Source of the DNA: Crotophaga sulcirostris
Taxonomy: Eukaryota; Chordata; Aves; Cuculiformes; Crotophagidae
Assembly: GCA_013397455.1 (NCBI GenBank)
Contig: VYZB01000276.1
Span: 240,146-304,145 of the forward strand
Reading direction: 5' to 3'
DNA length: 64,000 nucleotides
Shown: in pieces, positions 37,701 through 50,400 of the stretch
Numbering within the stretch: the first letter of the stretch is position 1
How the letters are laid out: the number at the start of each line of letters is the position of its first letter
Program-made: the position numbers and the translations under genes
The notes under the pieces: model-generated
Seen by the model: only the letters and a program-made list of their open reading frames with translations
Databases searched by the model: none
Told to the model about the DNA's origin: nothing

Positions 37701-38737
37701 GAAATAATCTTTGCTTTTGCTTTTAATAGAGTAATGAACAGACATACCAATTCCTTGTGGAAGTCCTTCCTCTTGGGCTTGTTGGAGCTTTGTGCACCAA
37801 TTTCTGTCCATCATTTGTCAACTGTTAATACTGTAAGGGCTTTAAATCCACTTAATTGATTTTGTTCTTTTGTGAAAATGATACATGAGAGCTTGCCTTA
37901 ACTAACAAATTCTGTAATTGCCAGAATCTCCTCTCTTGTTCTGTATTTACGTTTTCAGAGGGATTAGAAGCATTTCATTTGAAGATTACCACGGGACATG
38001 GTCTAGATTAGCTACTTCAACAGAAAGATTCTCCTAAGATGACATGTTTGGTTTAGCAAAATTAAAGGTAATGGACTTGATGCTGTCCTCGTGCCAGATT
38101 TATCCTAGTGTAAGTGGGATAGTGTCTGTAGTCGGGCTGCTTTAGCCAGGTGTCCACAGCTTGTGGTCAAGATGATGTGTTGGTGTGAGCTCATGTATCT
38201 TGGGATAGCTGTGCCTGTTTACACTTACTGGAGATCCAGTGTTCAGTACCTGATTTGGAGTTGGTCAGTGTGCTGGCGTTGTGCAAACCCAGCACAAGGG
38301 GTGATTCTTACCTCAAAGGCCCTCAAGTCAGGGGATGACCTTGTTGGCTGCAGAGAGTCTTGAAGTTTGAATTTGAATTGGGCACTGTTGTATTGAGAAG
38401 TCATTACTTACACTTGTAATTGATTAAAGCACCAAGGGGTGAGAAGAGAAGTGCGTGTGTGTGGCAGCTGTGGCCTTTGTGAAGACCAGGGTCCTACTGC
38501 TGGATTTTGCTGTCCCTAAATGACTAATCAAACTGAGTAATTGCTTTATATGGGCTCATTACTCATCAGGGTTTGCAGCAGGAGGGTTTGATTATTTGTT
38601 GTTGTGTATGGAAAACAAATACCAGGGAGTTACCACCTTCTGTTCTCCTCCTGCCAAGTGACTCCATGCTACTGCTGGACTCTGCCATGAAGACAAAAGA
38701 TAACCAGTTCTCTGTTATTCAGGAGACTGGGGGTGAT
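25741..38737. other. Intergenic stretch downstream of ROR1
   Basis: No gene, RNA or clear repeat was recognised in these 13 kb. A CpG-enriched patch lies near 25955-26125, just past the ROR1 end, and another at 34785-34865. The longest open frame is 209 codons on the minus strand (31869-32498) and resembles no protein that I know. A 101-codon frame ending at a donor-like site (about 27289) is also unassigned. Some ROR1 transcripts might extend into the first part. Confidence 0.6.
34785..34865. other. Small CpG-rich patch
   Basis: About ten CpG dinucleotides fall within 80 bases (acgccgcgtg, tgcgcgcggcc, cccgggg, acgcgactgcg), in an otherwise CpG-poor region. No promoter motif or exon was recognised next to it. 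Confidence 0.45.
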
Positions 38738-38998
38738 GACAGGAGAGGTTTAGACTTGATGTTAGGAAGAAGTTCTACACTGAAAGGGTGATTGGCCACT
38801 GGAATGCGCTGCCCAGGGTGGTGGTGGAGTCGCCGACCCTTGAAGTGTTTAAGGGAAGATTGGATGAGGCACTGAGTGCCATGGTTTAGATGATGAGGTG
38901 GTGTTCGTGTTGGCTTATAGGTTGGCTTATAGGTTGGACTTGATGATCTTGGAGGTCTCTTCCAACCTGGTTATACTGTGAAACTGTGAAACTGTGAG
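38738..38998 (+). mobile_element. CR1 LINE 3' end with intact 8-bp tail
   Basis: The element reads gacaggagaggtttagactt, then cactgaaagggtgattggcc, then 'tggaatgcgctgcccaggg', then 'ggttggacttgatgatctt', and ends in three 8-bp units (actgtgaa, actgtgaa, actgtgag at 38975-38998). This is the standard 3' end of an avian CR1, 5'-truncated to about 260 bases. A 12-bp unit ttggcttatagg is tandemly duplicated at 38910-38933. It belongs to the same subfamily as the copy at 53412 and is less decayed than the copy at 2296. Confidence 0.95.
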
Positions 38999-41900
38999 GA
39001 AGCCAAGCAGCACAACTAAAGCAAAGACCCTAAGTAGCACAACTGCTGCTCCATCCTGGTAGCTCCTAATAAAGCCACCTCAGGAAATCCCCAGTGTGTT
39101 TGGTTCCAGGAAAACTTACTGACAGATCCAGCTGGGCTCCAGAAGCAGCATATCCAAATGCAATTACAGCAAAAGGCAAAGGGACCAGATTCTTCATCCC
39201 TTCCCCTTGCCTGCCCACGTTCTGCCTTTGAAGAGGTCTGTTTGTGCAAGGCCAGCGGGGAGAGACAGAACTCTGCTGGGAGCACAGACCCTGCAGAGCT
39301 GGGTGAGGGACATGGTTTCTGACAGAGGCAGCTGCCCTTCCTCCTGCCCCCGGTGTCCTTACAAGTGGCAGAGTTGCATTTACATGGAGCAGTGCCTGAG
39401 CTGGGGAGCAGGGGCTGTGCTGGAATAGTCTTGGGCAACCCAAACAGTCCCTTCACAGGCAGAGGAGACCAACTGTGCCTCAGCGTGAGCCCCTTGAGTG
39501 TGAGGGGCCAAACTCAATACCAAATCACTCGAGAAAGTGACAGGGTGACTTCGATGGAGTTCCTTGGAATCTGCCACCTGTGGGTGTGAGATCAGCACAG
39601 CTTCCTACATTTTACTCTTGAATTCCCCTGTGGCTTAATGGAAAATACTTAGGGGAGTTTCAAAGCCAGGATGCTGCCTTGTGTCTCAGAGGTGACTGGA
39701 GTTTTATTCCTTCTTATGGGGTAACTCTACAACATTTTTCAAAAAATCCCATTTTCTTTTTAATCCCTCTTGTTTTCAACATCGATTAGCAAGGAAAGGA
39801 CTGATCCATTGAATTGGAAGGGCAGCAATTCCTGAATTCAAATTAAGAGTATTTTTTCTTTCACAAGAAGCCCTTAGAATACAGGGTTAATTTTCTTTTG
39901 ACGTGGCTTCCTTATTTTTATGTCCTTTAACAGAACTCTTTTGTTTTATATGTTTGATAATTGTTTCATTATGCAGCAGCACCCCATCCTATGAGACTCC
40001 AGAAAATGCTGTGAATGTCCCTTTTTCCACACACAGCTCAGGCAACCTGGAGTTGTTTTAGGGTGGTATCTTAATCTCCCGTTCTAGTGATCCCCTCCCG
40101 CTACAATTCATAAGAACTGGAGAGGAAATTGCAAAGGTGAACTTTCTGATTTGGGGGGCGAGGGCCAGGCTGCTGTGATGGGAGTGGGGACATCTCGGTG
40201 CCACCTGGTGGCAGCAGATAATGGGCTTTTAACAGATTTCTTCTGGCCTTTGAACTGCTGGGTCTGATAGATCAAAGGCAGGTCCAAGCACTCAGCTGCA
40301 CGTTCAAACACAATGTTGCCTCTCATTTTTGTGGTTTTTTTTTTCCCCCTCAATTGCAAACAGCTCACAAAACATGCTTGTTTTTTTAAAATATTGCAGT
40401 CTGTTCTTAACTCCTGGCATGGGATTAGAGAGGAGAGAGGCCAAAAATCTGCTGACATAAGTGCAGCAGCAGCAATCTTAATTTCAGTTATATAATAAGG
40501 CAAATGTTCATACTTAAAAGTGTTTTCTTCGTAAAATTTGATCTCTAAATTCAATTACTTCTATAAAAGAGATTTGAAATACAGCTTGGTTTTGTCTAAT
40601 ATGCTGTTCACAGTACTGTGAGCAGTTTGCTCCTGTTGAGTTTTTACGTGTTCACTAATTATGATGGCACTGAGTCAGTTTTTACATCGTTAAAGCCTTC
40701 AGGGACTGGTGATTTGTCCTGGTGTGACGAGCAGGTCCCTGCACACCATCCTGTGGAAGAACTGAATGTTGTTAAAGAAATGATAGTGAAACACAGGGAA
40801 ATGTGGAGGTGCAAGGTATAAAAACGTGGCTAAAATTTGGTGAGCTTTAGGAATCGTAGGGCAAGAAGTGGAGTGGGTCTTAAAGCAGTGCTTCAGCAAC
40901 CACAATAGAGACTGGGGGTTTTGTTTGCTGTTGTTGAAGGACAGGAGTGGTACTTAGGAGCTTGCAGGGGCAAATAAATAAAACCAAAACCAAGTTTTCC
41001 AGGAGCCTGCGGGACAAGCAGAGGAACAAGCAAAGGAACTGATAGTGGGCATGTCTTTGCTGCAGTGTTTGTGTCAGACTGGTGTAAGGCAGCGCGGGAA
41101 CACCTTCAGAAGTGTGGCTATCAGAACCTGAGGTGCAATGCACACTGAAAAATCTATCTAGGTGAATATTCAGTGGCAAGAGGTGCACTCTGCAGGCACC
41201 TGAGGCAGTGCTGCCAGCCAGGTGGCATTTCTGCACCAGCTGTGCTTAAAACCACCGAGCAGTCGCTCTGGTGGCCAAGAAGGGAAGCCAAGCAAGAGCC
41301 TCCAGTTCCTGGCCAAGCATTCCCATGGCAGGCCTACATCTTCCTGGGAGCTCTGCTCCTTATCATGACCACTGATGAAATTCACAAAATAAAAATGTGC
41401 CTAGTAGAAATCTACTTACACCTTTCTGATTTCTTCCCCCTCCCCGATACCGCAGGCGCTCTCAGCACTCGGATCAGCTGCCCTGGGCTCTCTGAAACCA
41501 CTGCTGCTGGGAGAAGATTGCAAAGAATATCCAGGTAGAATTCGTGTATGTGTGTTGCCAAGTTCCTTAAAAAGCAGAGGTGCTGTGATTTAAAGTGCAT
41601 GTAAAAACCTAGTTTGCCATCTTGTGGCTGGAAAGAGAACGCAGTGACCAGATGCTCCGTTTTAATGACTCCTAGGTTTCATTTCGTGAGAGATAAATTA
41701 AACATCTGATTAACAGAAGTATGTTTAGGGACGATTTTCCCTCACTAAAAAAACACAAATGTTCCAGGAAGCATAAACATAAGAAATATCCTCAAAGGCC
41801 AAGGCAGAGTGAAAGGTATTGGACAAGTTACTAGGCTGGCTCATATTTTAGAAGATATTACTCTCAGATTCTTTATTACTTCAGAGCAGTTTTCTCTCCA

Positions 41901-44420
41901 GCTCCAGTCATATACAGAAAATTTTGACCAGATTTTCTTATTGAGAGTTAGGCCTAAAAATGATAGCTTTTTCAGTAATTTAAAGGAAAATCGCCATACA
42001 TGTTCTTCATAGGTGTATGGGCTGTTGTTTCATGACCTGAAATATTTTAGCCACATGTTTTGCATGTGAACAGTATAAGTTTTCCAAGCTCTTTTTGTTT
42101 TATTTTTCTATTTTTTTTTTCAGAGAGTATACAAAACAAGAGTTTAGTGGTTTTGAGCATTGTGATTTTCTAACATTCAAAGCAGATGACATCACTAACT
42201 GGCTGCAAATTAGTCAGAAAAAATGTTCTAAAATAGCACCATTTTCTCAATAAATCTGTTCCTTGTTTGTATTAGAGGCATATGGGCTTGCTTAACTGAC
42301 AAAAACAAATTATAATACTGTTAACACAGCAGAGTCCTAGAGCTATAAAAGAGTAAATGGGAATCCTGCTGACAGAATTGTTAATATTGATAATGCTGGG
42401 AGTGATGGAAAGGATATTTCACTCATTCAGAACATATCATCATTCAAAGCCTCAGAGAGAAACTTTATTTTTGACAGGTTAAAAAGCAGTTGTCCAGAAG
42501 AGCTTGGAAGAATCTATAAAGCTTGAGTTTAAGTGGATTAGTGGCCATATTTCAGGCAGAACTGTCAGACAGATGAAAAATGTAGCTTATTACATTATTC
42601 TGCAACTTGTTATACAAATATTTCTCTATTTATAGAGCAAGTGAATCTGCATGTTCCCTGTGCATTTCCAGCAGATGCAGCTTCATATGTTATGACAAAT
42701 TTGGGCCTGCACTTAAAATTAAAAATATGTTTTGGCTTGCTTTAGAAGCATCCTTTCTACTCTTTCCTACTGTGCTTTGTTACCTTCAGTCATTATTGAT
42801 CTCCTTCCCTGTTCCAAACCACAGATGTGACTGAGCTCCTACCAGAAAGGCAGAAACAGCTGATGAAGACAGACCTGACAACCAAAGAGAGCTGTGGGGG
42901 AAGGAAGTGGACAGTCCAGTACCTTGAACCAACTCTCTAACAAAAGATTACTGGATTAAATCAGGAGACTGCATGTACAGATAAGCAAATACTTTATTAC
43001 CTTTTAAACAGTCTAAGGGTATTTGTACCACTCTCACCAGGCAAATCTTTAGTTGTTACTTGGTTGGTTGGTTGTCTTGCCAACGTGGTGCTGTCAGCTT
43101 CAGCTGAAGGTTGAGTAGGAATGGAGTAAGAATCTGTTTTGTGCATGCAAGCTTGACTTTTCACCAGGACTTGTGCCTTTCTCTTGCCCTTGGTGGTTTG
43201 TTGCTGTGTCATTTTTTTTTACCTTATTGTCTAAATAGCTCAGTATTTTTAGCTGTTCTAACCTCTGCTGCACCTAGAGCAATGAGAAGGGGTAGGAAAT
43301 ATTGTGAAGAAACATCTAGTCTTGAATGCACAGGAGAGCATATTTATTGAGTGAAAGATGCCATTGCATATGTTAAAATCAGATTATGGTTGCGTTCAGA
43401 GTTGAAAAATCAACCTTGCTAATTTTGCCTTCCAAACTTCCCATGTTCTTCTGCTCTTTATACTGGATGTGAAATGTATGGATGTGGGGTACTGGGCTTT
43501 TCCTTAGAGAACTGTACATCTCAACTCTCCTGGGGTTATCGGTTAGAGGCGTATCAGGCGTAGCCTTCACTGCGTAATTCACACCGTTGTGTTGAGATCT
43601 ATAAAAAGCTCGAATGACACGGGGGTAGGCAGGGCAGGAAAGATTCGTACAGCTTGGATCCAGGGGCAGGTTCCAAAAGCCAGCCAGGTACTGTTGTTAG
43701 GTAAACAAGAGCCACAGTGTTACACAGTCTGCTGGATCACATTGACAGAAGATCTCTGCAATTACAAAAGGAATTGTTTTTTCAGTTTTCCAGTCTCTGG
43801 CCTCTGCCCATTTTGTGTGCACTGCCTACAAAGAGGTCTAAGTGTCTTCTGTACTGGCACGCTGCCTCCTGTTAGAAAACCAACCCCTAGGACACAGACT
43901 GGCTGTCAGAGCGGTGTCTGAAGGGGTGGAAGGTCACTGCTCTGTCTCTCTGGTGCCTTTCTAGGAAGGACTCACAGCCAGGAATGCAGGCAACATATGA
44001 GAGAAGCTGTAGTTTGTGCTTCAATCTGCATGCAGATGCTATCATTTTAATCCTGTTGACCATGTGTGCAAAATTATCCCCAGCTACAAAAACATCTTTC
44101 CCAGTGACAATCCACCTCCAGACTTTCCTGTGTACAGGGTGATGGGATGCTGAACTGCAGTCCTTTAAATTTCACACTTCTTTATGGGCTCCTATCTGTG
44201 ACCTTTGCTTTGTGCAATACATAACAGGGTGTTGCAGCACACAGGCTGGAGTTCAACCCCTGCACCTGCTGGTGTGCATCCTGTGAGTGTGTCCTGCACA
44301 GGTCTCATTAAGGGAGATAGTTTGCTCCTACTTTATCAGATAGCTGTAGGAAAACTCATCAGCAGGGATAATGGGGGCCTGTTGCTCGTTCCTCCCCAGG
44401 TGTGAGCCTCATCCCGCTGG
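38999..44420. other. Intergenic stretch, nothing coding seen
   Basis: No exon, RNA gene or repeat was recognised. Open frames up to about 148 codons exist on both strands but show no domain, compositional bias or flanking splice pattern that I could support. Confidence 0.6.
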
Positions 44421-44513
44421 CTGCCGCACCTGAGCCCCCAGGCTGCCGCACCTGAGCCCCCAGGCTGCCGCACCTGAGCCCCCAGGCTGCCGCACCTGAG
44501 CCCCCAGGCTGCC
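44421..44513. repeat. 22-bp GC-rich minisatellite, cut by gap
   Basis: Four exact 22-base units, each starting ctgccgcacctgag, occupy 44421-44508, followed by a partial unit ctgcc that runs into the N run. After the gap the sequence resumes with cccaggctgcc, the end of a unit plus a diverged start, so the array continues through the gap and its true length is unknown. Each unit has a C5 run (G5 on the minus strand). Repeated open frames on the minus strand here are low-complexity translations of the array and not a gene. Confidence 0.95.
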
Positions 44514-44648
44514 NNNNNNNNNNNNNNNNNNNNNNNNNNNNNNNNNNNNNNNNNNNNNNNNNNNNNNNNNNNNNNNNNNNNNNNNNNNNNNNNNNNNNNN
44601 NNNNNNNNNNNNNNNNNNNNNNNNNNNNNNNNNNNNNNNNNNNNNNNN
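44514..44648. other. Assembly gap (135 N)
   Basis: A run of 135 N bases interrupts the minisatellite. The size may be an estimate. The gap was most likely caused by collapse of the tandem array. Confidence 0.99.
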
Positions 44649-46663
44649 CCCAGGCTGCCCCAGGGCTGCTGCTGCAGCTCCTTCTCCTTCTCCTCTGGAT
44701 GGCCCCTGCCTGGGCCACGCGGCGCTCCCGGGGCTGTGCCTGCCTCCAGAGGCTCCCCTGCCCACACTCAGCACCCAAAGGTGTGGTTGTTCTGCTCGCA
44801 GCGCGTTAAAACCTCCTCAGCCTTTCCGTGGGCACCGGGCGGTCTTACCTGAGAGGTGCTCAGTGCAGCACGAGGGGAAGCCCTTTCAGGAGGCTGTGGG
44901 AAATGTCTCAGCTGGTGCTGGGGCAATTGGCTCCTGGCACATTGCTGTGGTTTGGCTCTGCTGGCTCAGTCTGTCCCACCACCGGCTTGAAAAGCACTGG
45001 CAGAGGAGGCCTCACACTGCAGGCTACCGTCCCGTGTAGGTGTTCAGGGTACACACATTGTGCAGCCCCTCAGAAAGTGTTGGGGCTGAAGAAAGTGGGT
45101 ACAGTGCTGACAAGTGCTGTAGGGGATCATTGAGGGAAAATATGTAAGTCCTGGGGGGGACATAAATGGGCCAGTGGGACACAGCTTGTCCTACGTGTGG
45201 GTATCTGGCGCTGTCGTTACACGGCTCCAAGGACGAGGTTGTCAATAAGCACAGCAGAGGCCATATGCTGTCTTCAGGCTACAATATGGGTTGGGAATGT
45301 GAATTAACATGCTTACATGGAGCTCAAGGTGCTGTGACTCCTGTCTGCTGTAATTTCTCTGCATTGTGCTCCTCTCATTTTCAGTGATATTCTTTAAATC
45401 ATCCTGAGAAAGCCAGCAGGGTTACATACAGAAGCAAGGTACTGCTTGCTCTTTGCACAGGGACATTTCATAACAAGGACAGGTTGAAAAATAGTTCAGA
45501 AGAGCTTAGTCCAGTTCAGACGACCTTGTTCATAGTCTTGGAGTCAAACAACACAATAAATGGTTTGCTACCCCTGGAAGCAACTTCCACTGGTAGAGTA
45601 TTTGTAACCATAGGTGTTACGCTGCCTATTTAGGCTCCTAAGACATTTATAACTAAGGTGCACTCCTTTTTATAATCATGCTTTTCTGCATTAAGGGTGA
45701 CCTCTCTCAGAGCCTGGCCGTAAGCTTAGGTGACTTCAAAGTGCTGCCCTAGCTCAGCAGAATATTCTCATGGCAAGGGATTGCTGAAAGGCTTCCTCCT
45801 GATTCTCTTTTCACTCGGGGTGTCCTGTGGCTTAACATCCGACAAGCAGGTTGATCAAAGGTATCCAGTGAGAAACAACATGACTGGCTCAACCAAGGGG
45901 TGAGAGAATGGAAGTTGAAAGATCTCTTTTATCTTGAGCACACTGTAAAATATGTTAATAATTTAGAGCATCGAAGGACAAAAAGATAGCACTTGAAAGG
46001 GAGGTGAGAGAATGGCAGAAGTTTAAGGGTTGTTTGCAAAGCAGTGAAATCAAACAAATCTTTCATTTGACTCTAAGCATAAGAAAGAGGTGTGAACAAA
46101 TTCTTAATTAGATTGATGCCCAAGGCAAAGTGCTTTATGCCAAAGCTAGGCTGCCTGGTTCTTTTGTGTTTGGGTTTTTGGTTTTTTTTAATAAAAAATA
46201 AAATAAGGAATGATCCTAAAATCTCGAAGCCAGGTCCTCTGTTTTGTTGGTTGCTGCTGTAAATAGCCCTAAAGGCTGCAAGATTTGCCTTGCAATGAAG
46301 CCCAGGCTGTGGGGAATCTGCCAGCACCACAGCTCCTACCTTGCCCCTCTCCCAGCTGCTCTGAACAGCAGCAGAAGGCAGCCAGGACTGCGTTGTTTTG
46401 CAAGTGGAGGAACCACCCCTGTGTGATGCTTTGCTGCACCATTGAGTCAAGGGTTTTGGAAACCCTTAGCATGGCACTGAGGTAGCCAGAGAATGCTCCT
46501 CAGATGCTCTGTAGAAACCACATGACCTTCTTACAGAGGCCCTGGGACATTAATAGCAAGGTAGTCACGATGTTTTATTTTGTCTCTGTGAGAATAACAT
46601 TCCCCGTGCCCCTGGTAGCACACCCAAGTAATAACCCATATGGGATCCTGATTTTTTTTTCAG
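44649..46663. other. GC-rich then ordinary intergenic sequence
   Basis: The first 200 bases after the gap are GC-rich with a cttctccttctcctc tract; beyond this the sequence is ordinary. No gene, RNA or known repeat was recognised. Confidence 0.6.
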
Positions 46664-46826
46664 CCCTTGTCCCCCCAGTAACTCCCAGGTGTGTCACATC
46701 TATAATAGATGGCTCTAAACCTCTTAATCTAACCACCTTAGCAGCTCCAAATACAGACAGTGCAAAAGAGCTTTCCTCTGCAGTGCTTGCTATTAATGAA
46801 AAAAACCCAGTCTTTCAGTGTGATGG
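46664..46826 (+). other. Exon-like open block, unassigned
   Basis: A strong acceptor (a T-run of nine ending cag at 46661-46663) and a strong donor (gatgg|gtgagtt at 46827) bracket 163 bases. Only one frame is open throughout, reading ALVPPVTPRCVTSIIDG, then SKPLNLTTLAAPNTDSAK, then ELSSAVLAINEKNPVFQ and CDG, with a stop directly after the donor. The other two forward frames have stops. I do not recognise the peptide. It could be a coding or non-coding exon of an unannotated transcript, or a chance arrangement. It was not matched to UBE2U or CACHD1, the genes that follow ROR1 in mammals. Confidence 0.3.
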
Positions 46827-47214
46827 GTGAGTTAAGAACAACTTTACAACTTCTCTAGCTTTTGTCTGTGTTTCATTGTCCCCTGGATGTCGCTAGTGCT
46901 GCTTCTCCAATGTATCTGAGTACAGTAGTTTAAACCACCTGAATGCATACACTGCTCCTGGTGACTGAAAAAGTAGTTGTACCGGCAAATACACGATCGG
47001 CCTCTTTGGGTGCACGCGGTGTTGTTCTGCCCTGAAGACAGGAACAGCCCTAAGCAGAGTTGGGAGAGGGTGGGGACAAAACCCCAGTGCTCATAGCTGG
47101 GCAGCAGAGCCTCCCAGAACCCAAGCCTTTGAAAGCTTTCCAACCATTATCCTGTCTCTGCTGGGTGTTGTGGCTCTGATTATTTCCTTGTGTCTGCGGA
47201 GCAAGGACAGCTGC

Positions 47215-47420
47215 AATTTGAAATGATGGCACATTAATTGTTAAATTACATTGGAGAGCCCGGGAAATGCATGTTAGTGCCACATTAAAGCCACATTAAT
47301 TTATCATGATTAATTGCACAAGGAATATAAAATGAATTATTGATTGGTCTCTTATTACCGCAGCAGCTGTCTGTCATTACTTTGCGTGGTGGTTTGTGAT
47401 AACTATTACTCTTGTCATTT
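47215..47420. promoter_or_regulatory. Possible conserved enhancer, homeodomain-site cluster
   Basis: Within about 130 bases there are cattaattgttaa, cacattaatttatcatgatt, gattaattgc and aattattgattgg, all built on TAAT or TGATTG cores, followed by a MEIS-like ctgtctgtca and a RUNX-like gtggtttgtg. No open frame or repeat overlaps. This is the densest homeodomain-type cluster that I noticed in the window, but cross-species conservation is untested. Confidence 0.35.
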
Positions 47421-50400
47421 TCTGGGCTAAAACTCTGTGATGAATCATAATCTACATTCCCACAACTAACAGATGCCAATTCTCCTGCTTTCAGTAGCCA
47501 AATGAGTGGGTATTAAAGTTTAGTGTAGACACAGACTAAATAAGCTAGCAGTATTTAATATCTCATTAAGCATTGAAGAATTAAACTGTCCTGGAAATAC
47601 AAGCACGAAGCAGAGCAAACACCTGTAAGTGTACATGTTACAGCAGCCCTTGCAGGAGAAAACTGCTAGATTCTGCATGTTAAGGCCAGCTTTGATTTTT
47701 GACTATGCTTGCCTTGAGTTCAAAGCTCTGCAGCGTGCCTCAGGTCTGCAGGGCAAGGGCTGGCTGGGGGTGCACTGATGTGGAATTTGTTTGCGCTTAC
47801 ACCATTGCTTTCTCTCCAACTGGAAGGAGGTGCCAAAGCCTCTCTCTCAGCTGAGCACTGCTTCTCCTTGTTGGCAATTTATACCTTGTGCCCAGCACAG
47901 AGCAGGCAGAGGAAGGTTTTATCTTTGCCTCTAGAGGCATAGTCCTGCAGTCACAGAAGACATCAGCATATTCTTCATTTTTAACTGTAGCTTAACGTTA
48001 GATCAAATCACCTGTTTCTGGTGCTTCTCACCAAGCGCTGTGCCTGGTGGTCACCTCCTCTGGATGCTTCTCTTTCGTGATGTTCCTGAGCGAGCTTTGC
48101 TCCTGGCACTGTAGGAAGGACTTGGTGAGATGTGAGATGTGAGGACTATAAAGCGCCGAGCGGGTATGACTAATTGCAATGACAGGGCAGAGCTGGTGGG
48201 TTCATTGCAGAGAAATTAAATAGCACATTCCACACCGCTGTGTGATCAGCTGTCGGCAAGAGAGGAAGGCACATACAATGGGAAAGAAAGGCCTGGCTCC
48301 AGAGACAACACCCAGACCCCCCCCTCAGCCCATCACCCATTCATACTGGGAATTATACCAGTGTATGTATGCCAGAAGAAGCCAAGCTGACATAATGGCC
48401 ATTGGTGACTGATCAGTGAAATAAAAAGAAAAATGCCAGAGTGAAGACAAGTAAAAGCATCTCCTCAGGGCAGGTATTCTTTGTGCTGTGTTGAATCCAG
48501 CATGGCTTTGTCCTTGCCCACCATTCTAAATTGATTTTAAGTAAAATTCTATTAATTCTTGTAAGTCTCAAACTAAAGTGGAAGCTGCAATTTCCAATGA
48601 TGATACATAGAAAAAAATCACACCCTTTGTGAGAGAAAGCATCATCTCTAAATCTGAAGCCAGAAGAGGTGAATTGCCTTGCTCATGGTCATGGGAAGAA
48701 ATAGAAACCATTATCTAAATCCTGCAGTGACAGACTGTAGCATCCACCAACAGTGCTGCTTCTAACACCAGTGAGGGTATCGCACCCCAAACCGTATCAG
48801 TGTAAAACCCAAAGGAACCTCTCAGAGTAACAGAATTATTTCAAGTTTTTGCATATCAGAATTTGGAGGGATATAGCTGCCAGACTGTGACCCTAAATCT
48901 AAAACAAACACTTTGACATCTCAGAAATCTTTAAAAGCTACAGATATATATGGCAACTTAAGAGTTCTGTGTTGCTATCCATACGTAAACATCTCTAGTT
49001 TGACTTGTAACACTCATGGAATGTTTTGCAAGCTCCCTCTCCTTATCCATTAATTTAGCTGCAGAAATGAAGCTGAGCAGGCTGAAATTAGGATGCAGGA
49101 AAGGAACTGGTAGTATTGCAGAAGACTGCAGGGAAGAGAGCTCTTGGTGATACACTGGGTGGAAGGCTATGGACACAGAGACAAACCTGTTAGAAATGCT
49201 CTGTTAGCTCTGCTGCTGCTCACAGTACAACTTGTTCTTAAGAGTTCATTCAAAGACTTTTGAAATAACTGAATGAACTGGTTAAATTTTAAGAGTGAGT
49301 TGTTGTACGTGTTTTTGATTTACCATAACAGCTTAATTTACTAAAGAAGCAAACCTCAGTCTCAGAGTAACTTTTCCCTTCCCTTTTAAGGCTAAAAAAA
49401 GAGAGCAATTAAACATTTAAACCTCTCGGTTTCCTTTGCCGTGCAACGATACTGGTGCATGCAAACCTAGACCCTACTTAATGATATGATATTTTTAAAG
49501 TGCATTGATGTATAGTATTGCAGTAACTGGATCTTAATTGATTAAATGTAAGTATTTTCATCAGCTGGATGGAGCAGGGCCAGTTCTGGCCCTCTGTTTC
49601 AAAAGATACACCTCTGGCTCTCAAGGAGAAGAGAATATGTTCTTGTGCTTAAAAGTAAATGACAAAACACAGACTTTTTTTTTTTTTTTTTAAATCAACA
49701 TCTGAAGTCTGATCGAGTTAAATGAGAGTCAGATTGTGCCCAGATGTACATTGAGGACTGGAAATGGAAGACTCTTTAGTCACCCTCTGTCCTTACTGCA
49801 TGGCAGGGAGAACATTTCTGTTGGGTCTTACCAACTATGGCTCCTTGATGTGGTCAGTATTTCATCAAGAGGCAACCCATAGCTGTGTGTGCATCTTCCC
49901 GGCCCTGCTGTGGGACAGGGCAGGATGTTATTCAAGTCAGCGTTTAGGATCTTGTTCCTTATGTAAAATGCTTTGCTTGGATTCAGCAAGATCTGTGATG
50001 TTTGCATGATATGCATTCAGTTCTTTTTTTTAGTGTGGAAAACTTTATGTCCTTCTCTATGTTTGGTAGAACTGTTGGGGTGAGCTGTTGTCTCAAGGTA
50101 CACCACAGTGAAACAAGCTACTAGGTGTCTGCAGCCGGAGGTTGCAGGGTCATAAAACAGTCTGTACCCCCAAAAATCCCAACCAAATGCCTACAGCCTC
50201 AGCCACAAAATAGAGGAAATATCCCAGATCTCCACCAAGGACCTCTCTCCTCCTGAATAAAAGGGATTCATCCACAAAGAACAAACTGTTATTTCCTGGA
50301 ATCATCTTTTGGGTGCTTGGCTTATAACACAGGAAGGAGAGAGAAGGGATTGAAGGTCTGAGCTTATTAATATGGTTGAGAATAAAGCAATTCATTGCAA

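Noticed and set aside
39016..39456. 146-codon minus-strand open frame beside the CR1 copy
   Set aside because: No domain or family resemblance, overlapping equally long frames on the other phases, and no splice context.
40201..40216. CTCF-like word ccacctggtggcagcag
   Set aside because: It has T at the nearly invariant A of the core and is also a plain E-box-like palindrome, so it is not strong enough to call.
44336..44778. Three overlapping minus-strand open frames of 121-143 codons
   Set aside because: They are translations of the 22-bp minisatellite and of the N gap, in which stops cannot be seen.
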